From positions 62,001 to 126,000 of the forward strand of contig NC_020812.1 in NCBI RefSeq assembly GCF_000348745.1: a stretch of 64,000 nt of DNA. The letters run 5' to 3'. This document shows positions 43,701 to 51,063 of the stretch, in pieces. The stretch is from Micavibrio aeruginosavorus EPB (GTDB lineage: Bacteria; Pseudomonadota; Alphaproteobacteria; Micavibrionales; Micavibrionaceae). A program made the translations under genes and the position numbers. The notes under the pieces were generated by a model. That model saw only the letters and a list, made by a program, of their open reading frames with translations. It searched no databases and had not been told where the DNA came from. Within the stretch, counting starts at the first letter, position 1. Every line of letters begins with the position of its first letter.

Positions 43701-46348
43701 ACGAGCCGCAAAACTTCTCGGCTCCGGCGAAATCGGTTGATGAAACCAACATGGCGGCAACCGGTTCGACCAGCGTGTCGGGCACGTTGAGCGCAAACTT
43801 TGGCACGGATGCACCGGGCGCCTTTGGTGCAACGGGCACGTTTAATGGCCCAACGGGTTTGACCTCGGGTGGCGTGCCTGTGATTGTTACTCTGTCCGGC
43901 AATACCTACACGGGTATGGCGGGTACGGAGCCGGTCTTTACGCTGAGCGTGGGTTCGAACGGGTCCTATACCTTCAACTTGACGGGAACGCTGGATCATC
44001 CGAACACATCCAACCACAATGACAGCCTGATTCTGAATTTTGGTGTCAAGGCAACGGACGCGGATGGTGATACGGCAACGGCAACAGTGCAGATCAATGT
44101 TCTGGATGACGGCCTGACCGCGCGTGACGATATGGCGACGGTGGACATTGCTACCGGTGTAACCACCGGTACGGTCGTCACCAACGACAGTTTCAGCCAG
44201 GATGCCCCGAACAAAGTCACGGCTGTGTCCTTTGGTGGTACAACGGTTGCTGTTCCTGCCACGGGCGAGGCTACGATCAACGGTGATCATGGCACGCTGA
44301 AAATCAAGGCTGACGGAACCTATACCTACACCCTGTCCCCGTATCCAGGCGTAGGCGCACCTGCGACGCAGGTGGCTCTGTTGTCCGACGCGACCACGGG
44401 CGTCACGGTTCAGGTTCTGGCCAGCCAGACAGCCAGCGGTGTTGAATTCACCGTGAAATTGCTCAGCGGAACGGCGGACCTGAATGGGTTCTTCCTGGAT
44501 GTTGATGGCAATGGCGGCCCGATCTTCTCGATCGGTGAATCCGGCAACAACATGTCGGGCACGTCCGGTTTCGACTATGCCCAGGTTCTGGGCACTGTCG
44601 GCGGCGGCGATCCGGCTGTGACGCAATCAACATTCACGATCGCCGGTCTGACACTGGCGGATGTGGATGGTGGTAAGATTGGTATTCGTGCGACCAGCTC
44701 CGGGTCTGGCGGCAGCCAGAGCCTGAAACTGGTGGGCGACTCCGATGTGTCGACGGGTGATACGCAAGATCAATTCACGTACACACTGAAAGACTTTGAC
44801 GGGGATTCTGACACGGCCGTTCTGACGATCAACAGCCAGGCCCCGGTTGCTCCGGTCCTGCTGGTTGGCACCAACGCCGATGACAAAACGGGTTCGACAA
44901 CGGATTATGTTGTAGGCAATGACGAAGGTGTGATCACCGGCGGCGCGGCCAGCGATATCCTGATTGGCGATGCCGGTGGATCGTCCATGCAGAACGTGAA
45001 CAAAGACTACAACATCGTCATGATGCTGGACGTTTCTGGTTCCATGGGCAGCAATGATCGTTCGGGCGACCGGATGTACAAGCTGATCCAGGCGGTGAAA
45101 AACCTGGTGGGTGATCTGGATCAATATACGGGCGGCGATGTGATCATTCACTTCGTTCCGTTCGCAACCAATGTTGGTACAGAACGCACCTTCAACCTGG
45201 CCACGGATTCGCTGAGCAGCATTTACGCTTACATCGAATCGCTGGACGGCAACGGCTTCACCAACTACGAAGCCCCGATGCAGGCCGCGATTGAATGGAT
45301 GGAAGATGCCGCCGCCGCTAACCCGGATGCGGAACGCATCAGCTACTTCATCTCTGACGGTGCGCCGAACCATTATGTTGATAATAATGGTACCGTGCGT
45401 GAAGCGTCGTGGGGTGCGGACGAGGCCATGGATCAAATTCGCGGCAGCGCGGACTATGGTCAAGTTGGCTACGGTGATAATGTCCGCGATGACAACACCA
45501 ATGAGATCGCAATGCTGCAAGCACTGAGCGAAGTGATCGGTGTTGGTATCAACCTGGGTGCCACCAGCACAAACTTTGGCTATATCAAGGAAATCGACTC
45601 CGACGGTGTTGCCATCAACGTGAACGACTCCGATGACCTGTCCGCGGCTCTGCAAGGCGCGAGCCCGCTGAACCAGCTGGCGGATCTGGGTGATGACGTT
45701 CTGGTTGGCGGGAATGGCAATGACATCCTGTTCGGCGACTCGGTCTTCACCGACGATCTGGCTTTGGCGCAGGGCTTGTCCACGCTGAAAGGCGCGGGCT
45801 GGGACGTCTTCGCGAAGCTGGAAGCGGGTCAAGGCACCAATGCGGGCTGGACCCGTGCGGATACGATTGATTACATCCGCACCCATGCCGAAGCTTTGGC
45901 CACTGAATCGGTCACCAGCACGGGTGACACCCGTGACGGCGGCGACGATACGCTGAACGGTGGGGCCGGCAACGACCTGATCTTCGGTCAGGAAGGCAAC
46001 GACACCATTAATGGTGGCGCGGGCGATGACACGCTGTATGGCGGTTCGGGTGCCGATACCTTCCTGTATCAGTCGATGGCCGATGGTAAAGACACGATCA
46101 AGGACTTTGATGCGGCCGAAGGTGACCGTGTTGACCTGTCCGATCTGCTCTCCGGTCTGGGTTACAACCCGGCGCAGGATGCGATCAACGACTTCGTGTT
46201 CGCACGGACCGAAAGCGGCAAGACCATCCTGTCGATCGATACGACGGGTATGGGGAACGCCGCTGGTGCCCAAGACATCGTGGTTCTGGACGGCGTCAAT
46301 GCCACCCTGAATCAACTGTTGACCGCCGGTGTTGTGACCGACGTTTAA
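37769..46348 (+). CDS. Giant T1SS-secreted adhesin with two von Willebrand A domains (LapA/RTX type)
   Basis: The 2859-residue protein has no signal peptide. Residues about 1-180 are a two-repeat beta domain (MSLSPTGALVIKLTDGSS, VESNGDLVITFADGG) like T1SS adhesin retention modules. A linker with A218-A219-G220 leads to GFGFQS at 231-236. Next come beta-sandwich repeats starting VKED (positions in the repeat entry) and VCBS-like units. Two VWA domains have MIDAS motifs: DVSGSM at 1504 and 2421, GFTNYEAP and SDG. RTX motifs (GGAGNDLIFGQEGND) at about 2640-2770 and a T1SS target end it. LapA-type adhesins are held at the cell surface until cleaved; here that is inferred. The TolC-ABC-adaptor genes are immediately downstream. 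Confidence 0.88.
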   Translation: MAEQKSSTAQVFSADQSNGLPFGSADIQGMSLSPTGALVIKLTDGSSLQIENFKELSAQGAQIALADGEVIDTAKLLATLSGATNAPANDRADGQAVIVAAPGAGKTVEITMADGTVYELSFDLDAQTTRVESNGDLVITFADGGVLVLQGYSDAVKGDNPPSLSLADGTVINGVDVLTMVAKDVEAEKAAQVEPASGQTDNVDLAQLAEQLAAVEPAAGEAGGAGGSRGGFGFQSAVDSAPLDSPDAIGPIGPTALQYNIPEFKEDIFFEEGPAPTPVAPPPPSLEVGDSVVKEDGSVQLVILADSGTATGVNLVITVSGIPADWTVTPGLGTYDSTTGTWTFTLLGGGSTSQAPTLSPPAQSDVDLPNLQVTATNISTTTGLSSSSNGTIDVTVDAVADAPTVNGSDATGNEGVVLPVSINGALGVDNFDSSESISHYIISGVPTGFTLSAGVDQGGGVWRLDPSDLAGLTINPNDADYFGTFDLDVTIHTVDTPTDVEFDSTDNINSATDKLTLTWKPEANPPTIQVNGGVDDVVVKEDKSVDVDIVAALDPLGSGNEVLTVTVTGIDPTWIVTDKNADGWVNLGGGVWQITMPAGQNYTGTLTFTPPAQSDLDLTGLNATATAFEPATGTSANANDAFQIITDAVADAPDVTANGGTEVEGTPIAITINGMLGVDTDGSESISHYTISGVLPGFNLSAGLNLGGGVWQLTPAQLAGLTITPSSSNFNGTLGLTATVHTVDTPNDVENDTGDNTNSDSAPLNVTWTPVINPPSILANGGVDNAQVKEDGTVGVDLVANLGANPAVGEYMVVTVTGIPSSWGFSAPVGTYNAATGTWTYTVPANSNLTTTLTFTPPAESDVDLSGLNASVVAFDPTAGIQTAPVNDGFGIIVDAVADKPDITANGGTAAEGTPIALTLNGMLGSDNFDGSESISHYTISGVDPGFTLSAGTNLGGGVWQLTPAQLAGLTITPPNSNFNGTLDLTATVHTVDTPTDGEFATGDNTNSDSAPLTVTWTPGINPPSILVNGGVDDAWVKEDGSVNVALVANLGANADSDEYMVVTVTGIDASWGFSAPVGTYNAATGTWTYTVPAGQNLSTVMTFTPPANKDIDLTGLVATAVSKDVSSGQTSAPANDGFNVRTDAVIDAPNLSASNASGSDNTPIALNIATSVGDTDGSEVITHLTITGVPSGATLSAGTYNAATDTWTLTPAQLAGLTMTPVRGTEGSYTLTVKTFAKEQNLSGLENDLSDNDATKQVTLNVTVTDDEPQNFNAPGKTVDETTLHTSPTVTVTNTLTANFGSDAPGSFGFAGAAPSGLTSNGVPVVVTLSGNTYTATAGGDPIFTLSLNPATGTYTFNLTGVLDHPIAGNPNEPINLNFGVTATDADGDVANGTVTITVLDDAPTAHDDVNNFDILDGGTTGNVITGLNADNVGAADLGSQDVPNKVTAVSFGGTTVTVPATGEATIEGDHGTLKIKADGSYTYEVKAGPAPDQDYNVVMMLDVSGSMGDANDPSSKMAKLIDAVQNLMNDFNAYPNGDINVHIVPFGTDSLTGQTFNVTDASGLAAVLAYLEGLNTTGGFTNYEAPLADAAAWLAAQPAGATNISYFVSDGEPNRYIDSNGNVASGNLSTILSQLNGGDGSPEISTLQGLGEVIAVGIGVNSSTLDNLDYIDTGANAIDVQDPDDLSSALANASPIGGATPGTDVFEYTLTDADGDPSKATLTLNGEAPDVLPPTITVNNGVDDAIVKEDGSVFVSIVANLDPAGPAGQVLTVKVTGINADWTITNANGTYNAGTGTWTITLPAGQNYNGGLTFKPKANSDVDLSGLVATATATEPVTGLTASNTDAFRVVTDAVADAPNLVVSNAAGSDNGAIALNILTSVNDLDGSETISSVVISGVPADATLSAGVKQSNGDWVLTKAQLMGLAITPARGSEGTFTLTVKSTATETNLAGVEVDLTDNNASITKTLTVTVTDDEPQNFSAPAKSVDETNMAATGSTSVSGTLSANFGTDAPGAFGATGTFNGPTGLTSGGVPVIVTLSGNTYTGMAGTEPVFTLSVGSNGSYTFNLTGTLDHPNTSNHNDSLILNFGVKATDADGDTATATVQINVLDDGLTARDDMATVDIATGVTTGTVVTNDSFSQDAPNKVTAVSFGGTTVAVPATGEATINGDHGTLKIKADGTYTYTLSPYPGVGAPATQVALLSDATTGVTVQVLASQTASGVEFTVKLLSGTADLNGFFLDVDGNGGPIFSIGESGNNMSGTSGFDYAQVLGTVGGGDPAVTQSTFTIAGLTLADVDGGKIGIRATSSGSGGSQSLKLVGDSDVSTGDTQDQFTYTLKDFDGDSDTAVLTINSQAPVAPVLLVGTNADDKTGSTTDYVVGNDEGVITGGAASDILIGDAGGSSMQNVNKDYNIVMMLDVSGSMGSNDRSGDRMYKLIQAVKNLVGDLDQYTGGDVIIHFVPFATNVGTERTFNLATDSLSSIYAYIESLDGNGFTNYEAPMQAAIEWMEDAAAANPDAERISYFISDGAPNHYVDNNGTVREASWGADEAMDQIRGSADYGQVGYGDNVRDDNTNEIAMLQALSEVIGVGINLGATSTNFGYIKEIDSDGVAINVNDSDDLSAALQGASPLNQLADLGDDVLVGGNGNDILFGDSVFTDDLALAQGLSTLKGAGWDVFAKLEAGQGTNAGWTRADTIDYIRTHAEALATESVTSTGDTRDGGDDTLNGGAGNDLIFGQEGNDTINGGAGDDTLYGGSGADTFLYQSMADGKDTIKDFDAAEGDRVDLSDLLSGLGYNPAQDAINDFVFARTESGKTILSIDTTGMGNAAGAQDIVVLDGVNATLNQLLTAGVVTDV
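38615..43100 (+). repeat. Large tandem beta-sandwich repeats in the adhesin
   Basis: Five repeats begin with PP-x-I/L-x-V-x(3)G-V-D-x(3)-VKED-like sequence, at about 38615, 39341, 40088, 40835 and 42971. The second to fourth are exactly 747 bp (249 residues) apart and are nearly identical in parts (SESISHYTISGV, GTLDLTATVHTVDTP). A VCBS-like and a VWA segment separate the fourth and fifth. Such repeats lengthen adhesin stalks and can recombine. Confidence 0.75.
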
Positions 46349-46370
46349 TTGATCGGATTTACAGAATAAT

Positions 46371-46406
46371 AAAAATGGCCCGGGGGTGTCCTCGGGCCAT
46401 TTTTTT
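46371..46406 (+). terminator. Rho-independent terminator of the adhesin gene
   Basis: AAAAATGGCCCG (46371-46382) pairs with CGGGCCATTTTT (46393-46404), and T residues follow. It starts 23 bases after the stop. The T1SS genes therefore need another promoter or readthrough. Confidence 0.88.
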
Positions 46407-46659
46407 ATGAACGGATCGGGGTGAGGGTGGAGGGGCCGCCGTCCATCTGCATACAAAAACACCCTATATGAATTACGGAAATCGCCCTCTGGACCCCGGC
46501 CCCGTTTCGCGCTATAAGTGACGGGCAAATTTATATTGGAACACAATGGGTTTCGGTATAAAACGGGTGTGCCGGGCGATCCCGTCATTCCAAAGGTTAT
46601 CCACTTTGGGCTGTACGTTTCTTGGACCGCGCCGGATCATATTGTTCGTCATGATTTAA

Positions 46660-48078
46660 ATGGGGAAAGCAGTGACCTCTGTTCGTCTTTTCAAATATTT
46701 GACCGTTGGTGTTTCGGCGCTGGCCCTGTCTTCCACTCTGTCGTTCGGTGCGCTGGCACAGGATATGGGCATGACCGCCTCCGCCTCTGGCGAAATGGTG
46801 GCCAAGGACCCGATGCAAATCTCGCTGAGTGAAGCGGTTGCCATCGGTGTGCGCACCAACCCGGAATATAACATCGTGGCCAACAACCGCCGCGCAACGG
46901 ACGAAGAATTGAACCAAGCGAAAGCTTTGTATCTGCCGTCCATCGACGTTGCTGCTGATACCGGTTTTGAGCACAGCGATGACCCGTCCACCCGCGGTGG
47001 TCTGGATGAAGATGACGAAGAAAACATGTGGCGCTACGAAGCGGGCATCACATTGACGCAGATGCTGTTTGACGGCTTCGAAACCAAACACGAAGTCGGT
47101 CGTCAAAAAGCCCGCGTTGAATCCGCATCGCACCGCGTACGCGAAGCATCCGAACTGACCGGTCTGGCCATTGTTGAGGCCTATCTGGACGTGATGCGCC
47201 AACGCGAATTGTTGCGCATCGCCCGCCAGAACGTGGCCGATCACATCACCATTCTGGAACAGATCGAAGACAGCTCCGACGTGGGTCGCACCACGACGGC
47301 TGACCTGGAACAAACCCGTGCGCGTCTGGCATCCGCCCGTGCGAACGAATCCAGCGTGCGTGAATCCCTGCGCATTTCTGAGGCGGCATACATGCGCGCC
47401 GTTGGCGAAGCACCGAAAAATCTGGTGATGCCGCTGGTTCCGGTTGATGGCCTGGCCGCCGATGTCGAAGCGGAGGTGAAAACCGCTCTGCACCAATCCC
47501 CGACGCTGGATATTTTCGAAGCCGACATGCGTGTCGCGAACGAAGAATATCAAGGCGCATACTCCACCTTCTACCCGCAGGTTGATTTCCAGGCCAACGC
47601 CCGGAACGGTGAAGACCTGAACGGTGTTGAAGGTCGCGATACCAGCGCATCCGCTTTGCTGGTGCTGAACTGGAACCTGTATCGCGGCGGTGCCGATAAC
47701 GCCCGCGTCCGCGAGTTCATGAGCCGCGAAGCCCAGACGAAAGAAGAACGCGCCAAGGCCGCCCGTGGCGTTGAAAACGAAGTGCGTCAAACCTGGGCCC
47801 GTATGGTGTCCGCCGGTGAACGCGCCCGTGAATTCGCCGCCCAGGCCGCCGCCAACCAGGAAGTCGTAAAAGCGTACAAGGACCAGTTCGATCTGTCCCG
47901 CCGTACGTTGCTGGACGTTCTGGACGCGCAAAACGAATTGTTCGTATCCCAAAGCAACACGGTAAACTCCGAATTCCTGGAAATGTTCGCGGTGTACCGC
48001 CTGCTGGGCCTGAAGGGCGAATTGCTTCCGGTTCTGGGCGTAGCCTATTCCCGCGAAGCCGATCCGGCGAAAATGTAA
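46660..48078 (+). CDS. TolC-family outer membrane channel of the type I secretion system
   Basis: The 472-residue precursor has a signal peptide (LFKYLTVGVSALALSSTLSFGALAQ). The mature protein is an outer membrane efflux protein: ISLSEAVAIGVRTNPEYNIVANNRRATDEE is the first helical repeat, and LLDVLDAQNELFVSQSNTVN the second, near the end. It forms a trimeric channel-tunnel across the outer membrane and periplasm. A GTG at 46672 with GGGGAA before it is an alternative, shorter start. It lies between the adhesin and the ABC exporter gene, which suggests it serves them. Confidence 0.92.
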   Translation: MGKAVTSVRLFKYLTVGVSALALSSTLSFGALAQDMGMTASASGEMVAKDPMQISLSEAVAIGVRTNPEYNIVANNRRATDEELNQAKALYLPSIDVAADTGFEHSDDPSTRGGLDEDDEENMWRYEAGITLTQMLFDGFETKHEVGRQKARVESASHRVREASELTGLAIVEAYLDVMRQRELLRIARQNVADHITILEQIEDSSDVGRTTTADLEQTRARLASARANESSVRESLRISEAAYMRAVGEAPKNLVMPLVPVDGLAADVEAEVKTALHQSPTLDIFEADMRVANEEYQGAYSTFYPQVDFQANARNGEDLNGVEGRDTSASALLVLNWNLYRGGADNARVREFMSREAQTKEERAKAARGVENEVRQTWARMVSAGERAREFAAQAAANQEVVKAYKDQFDLSRRTLLDVLDAQNELFVSQSNTVNSEFLEMFAVYRLLGLKGELLPVLGVAYSREADPAKM

Positions 48079-48103
48079 TCGCCGCCTTCGTAATCTTGAA
48101 TTT

Positions 48104-48138
48104 AAACCCCCGGCCTGTGTGCCGGGGGTTTGTTTTTT
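48104..48138 (+). terminator. Rho-independent terminator of the TolC-family gene
   Basis: A perfect 11-bp stem, AAACCCCCGGC (48104-48114) with GCCGGGGGTTT (48121-48131), 6-base loop, is followed by G and six T. Confidence 0.9.
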
Positions 48139-48216
48139 GTGCCTCTTGCCATTGCGCCGCACCCTGTGCCAGTCTGGGGCCATATTTAAAAAATGCGAAA
48201 AATAACAGGGGTTTTT

Positions 48217-48639
48217 ATGACCGGGACATCGTTTGAAGAACGCAAAAAAGCCTTTAATGACGCCGCTGAAACAGCGTTGCAAAACATGGAATATCGGATC
48301 TATCGCGACCCGTTGATCACCATGGGGGTGATGGCGTTTGCCAAAAAGGTGCTGGATCTGACCGATCATGGTGCGCGCATCCGCGCGGCGCAATTGCTGG
48401 CCCCCTATGTGATGCAGGGTGGCACGATGGGCTATGCCGTGTTCCAGACCTGGGAACCGCTGGTCCGTAAAATTGGTGAGGTGGACCCGATCCGGGCGGA
48501 AAAGCTCTCCGGGGCCTATTTCAATATGATGGATGACAGCGCGGACCCGCGTTTCGCCAAGGCCTATAAATTGTACTCCGATATGTCCAATCTGGTTCAG
48601 CAGAACCAAGCCATGGCTTATCGCCCATTCCGGGATTAA
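48217..48639 (+). CDS. Hypothetical protein in the type I secretion locus
   Basis: The 140-residue soluble protein has no recognised domain. It begins MTGTSFEERKKAFNDAAETALQ and is predicted helical throughout (ITMGVMAFAKKVLDLTDHGARIRAAQLLAP, EKLSGAYFNMMDDSADPRFAKAYKLYSDM). ATG 48217 is preferred because AGGGG (48206-48210) lies six bases upstream; a further in-frame ATG at 48193 has no such element. It lies between the TolC-type and ABC-exporter genes, so it may be an accessory component, but its role is unknown. Confidence 0.68.
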   Translation: MTGTSFEERKKAFNDAAETALQNMEYRIYRDPLITMGVMAFAKKVLDLTDHGARIRAAQLLAPYVMQGGTMGYAVFQTWEPLVRKIGEVDPIRAEKLSGAYFNMMDDSADPRFAKAYKLYSDMSNLVQQNQAMAYRPFRD

Positions 48640-48763
48640 GACGGATTCGGGGTGGGCGGACTAGGCTCCGCGCACAAGGTCTGATAGAATAAAGCCCTCT
48701 TCCTGCACGTCCCGGTGTCGCCGGGGTGCCCTTCCTTTTATTTCTATCCGGGATTTTATCGCC

Positions 48764-51049
48764 GTGACCTTATCGCCATCTGATGCCGCCCCAGAAGCGC
48801 AATCTGAACAATCCGCTCCGGATCAGGACAATACCTGGCCGTTGCAAGCCGATCGCATGGCATCGCATTCGCCATTGGTCGATTGCCTGCGTCTGCTGGC
48901 CGGGCATTATGGCCGCCGCACCTCTGCCGCCAGCCTGACCGCTGGCCTTCCCATTCCGCCCACGGGCATCACGCCCGCCTTGTTTGTGCGCGCCGCCGAA
49001 CGCGCCGACATGAATGCGCAACTGGTCGATCGTGGCGTTGATGCGCTGGCGATTGCGCCGAATTTGCCGTGCATTCTGGTGCTGGAAAAGGGGCAGGCCT
49101 GTATCCTCTGGGATGTGAAATATCCGGCCAAGCACCCGCCGAAAAAAGAACCGGGCCATGCGGTTGAACTGCACCCCGAAACAACCTTCGTTGTGCAATT
49201 TGCCGAAACCGCAGATGCGCGCGAAGACATTCCGCTGGCGCGTATGCGTGACCTGTATGCAGGGTATGCGTTCTTTGTGCGCCCGGTCGCGCGTACGGAT
49301 GACCGTGCGGGTCCGGCAGAAATCAACACCGCGCGTGATTGGTTCTGGGGCGCGCTCAAGGAACATAAGCGCCTGTACAAGGAAGTGGCGGTGGCCGCGG
49401 TCCTGATCAATATTTTCGCGTTGGTCAGTTCGCTGTTCACCATGAATGTGTATGACCGCGTGGTGCCTAATGCGGCGTTCGATACGCTGTGGGTGCTGGC
49501 CGCCGGTGTAGCGACGGTTTATACCTTTGATTTTATTCTTAAAAATTTGCGGGCGCAGTTTCTGGATTTTGCCGGACGCAAGGCCGATATCAAAATCTCC
49601 GCCAGCCTGTTTGAACAAATTCTCGGCATGACCATGGCCGCCCGTCCAGCCAGCGCCGGTGTTCTGGCCAGTAACATGCGCGAATTTGAAGGGCTGCGCG
49701 ATTTCTTCACCTCGGCCACGCTGGTCGCGCTGATCGATCTGCCTTTCATTGTCATGTTCATTCTGCTGATCCTTGTGATTGCGGGCCCATGGGTGGCGTT
49801 GGTGCCAACCGTATGTGTGCCATTGGTGATTCTGTTCGGGTATCTGATGCAGCGTCCGTTGGCCAAGATCATGAAAGAATCGATGATGGAAAGCGCGCTG
49901 AAAAATGCGCTGCTGTTCGAGGCCATTTCCGGTCTGGAAACGGTCAAGGTCCAGGCGGCGGAAGGCCACACCCAACGCAAGTGGGAAGAGCTGAACGAAA
50001 AATCATCGCGCACCGGAATGAAGTCGCGAAAATTATCGTCCTTCGCCATGAACTTCACCATGTATATCCAGCAACTGGCCAGCGCGGCGGTGGTCATCGT
50101 CGGCGTGTACCAGATTGTTGAGGGCAATATCACCATGGGTGCGCTGATCGCCTCGGTGATCCTGTCGGGCCGCGCCATGGCACCGTTGGCGCAGGTGGCG
50201 GGCCTTTTGACACGCATGAGTCAATCAAGACAGGCACTTATTCAGCTTGATGATCTAATGAAACGCCCGGTCGAACGCCCGGCGGGCAAGCATTTTATCT
50301 CCATGCCGGCGATCAAGGGCAATGTCGAATTCCGTGATGTTGTTTTCAAATATCCGGGCCAAACCATTCCGGCCCTGAACCATGTCAGCTTTACCATCAA
50401 CCCGGGTGATCGCATTGGTGTGATTGGTGCGGTGGGGTCGGGCAAGACGACATTGGAACGGTTGCTTCTGAACCTGTACCAACCCGACAGCGGGTCGGTG
50501 CAGATTGACGGCACCGATGTGCGCCAGATTGATCCGGGTGATTTGCGCCGTTCCGTTGGTGCGGTTCAACAAAGCCCGCAACTGTTCTACGGCACCGTGC
50601 GTGAAAACATAACCATGGGGCATGAAACCGCACCGGACCGTTCCGTCCTGCGCGCCGCCGATCTGGCTGGGGTGATGGAATTTTTGCGCGAAACCCAGGC
50701 CGGGTTGGATACACAAGTGGGTGAACGGGGCGAAGCTTTGTCCGGTGGTCAACGTCAGGCCGTCGCGATTGCGCGCGCACTGCTGTACGATCCCCCGGTG
50801 CTGGTTCTGGACGAACCGACCGCGTCGCTCGACCCCGCGTCGGAACAACGTTTAATGAAACGTTTGAATGTCCTGTGTGAAAATAAAACGACGATTCTGA
50901 TCACGCACAAAGGGACAATGCTGGGGCTGGTGAATAAAATCATCCTGCTGGATCGTGGCCGTGTGGTTGATTTCGGACCCAAGGATGATGTCATCCGTAA
51001 ATTACAGGCCCGCCAATATGGCACCCAGGCCGAACAAACCGACGTTTAA
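48764..51049 (+). CDS. Type I secretion ABC transporter (permease-ATPase, LapB/HlyB-like)
   Basis: The 761-residue protein has an N-terminal C39-like domain at about 25-180 (SPLVDCLRLLAGHYGRR; likely inactive since the peptidase histidine and aspartate are not evident). About 200-470 is a six-helix permease (IFALVSSLFTMNVYDRVVPN is the RTX-exporter signature). The ATPase part has Walker A GAVGSGKTTLERLL, the signature LSGGQRQAVAIARAL and Walker B PVLVLDEPTASLD. It powers export of RTX proteins and adhesins such as LapA; the C39-like domain binds unfolded substrate. It begins with GTG, has a 14-base gap to the adaptor, and is likely co-transcribed with it. Confidence 0.93.
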   Translation: MTLSPSDAAPEAQSEQSAPDQDNTWPLQADRMASHSPLVDCLRLLAGHYGRRTSAASLTAGLPIPPTGITPALFVRAAERADMNAQLVDRGVDALAIAPNLPCILVLEKGQACILWDVKYPAKHPPKKEPGHAVELHPETTFVVQFAETADAREDIPLARMRDLYAGYAFFVRPVARTDDRAGPAEINTARDWFWGALKEHKRLYKEVAVAAVLINIFALVSSLFTMNVYDRVVPNAAFDTLWVLAAGVATVYTFDFILKNLRAQFLDFAGRKADIKISASLFEQILGMTMAARPASAGVLASNMREFEGLRDFFTSATLVALIDLPFIVMFILLILVIAGPWVALVPTVCVPLVILFGYLMQRPLAKIMKESMMESALKNALLFEAISGLETVKVQAAEGHTQRKWEELNEKSSRTGMKSRKLSSFAMNFTMYIQQLASAAVVIVGVYQIVEGNITMGALIASVILSGRAMAPLAQVAGLLTRMSQSRQALIQLDDLMKRPVERPAGKHFISMPAIKGNVEFRDVVFKYPGQTIPALNHVSFTINPGDRIGVIGAVGSGKTTLERLLLNLYQPDSGSVQIDGTDVRQIDPGDLRRSVGAVQQSPQLFYGTVRENITMGHETAPDRSVLRAADLAGVMEFLRETQAGLDTQVGERGEALSGGQRQAVAIARALLYDPPVLVLDEPTASLDPASEQRLMKRLNVLCENKTTILITHKGTMLGLVNKIILLDRGRVVDFGPKDDVIRKLQARQYGTQAEQTDV

Positions 51050-51063
51050 ATGGACACAGTGTC

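Noticed and set aside
38615-46060. CRISPR-like or satellite DNA in the adhesin gene
   Set aside because: The repeats are coding, 747-bp period or nonapeptide-type, and not short identical repeats with unique spacers.
42089-46588. Two long minus-strand ORFs (845 and 653 codons) opposite the adhesin
   Set aside because: They mirror the biased codons and repeats of the plus-strand gene, lack protein family features and are antisense to confirmed domains.
48764-49310. Active C39 bacteriocin-processing peptidase in the ABC exporter
   Set aside because: A cysteine is present (VDCLRLL) but the peptidase histidine and aspartate context is not seen; the domain is more likely a substrate-binding C39-like domain.
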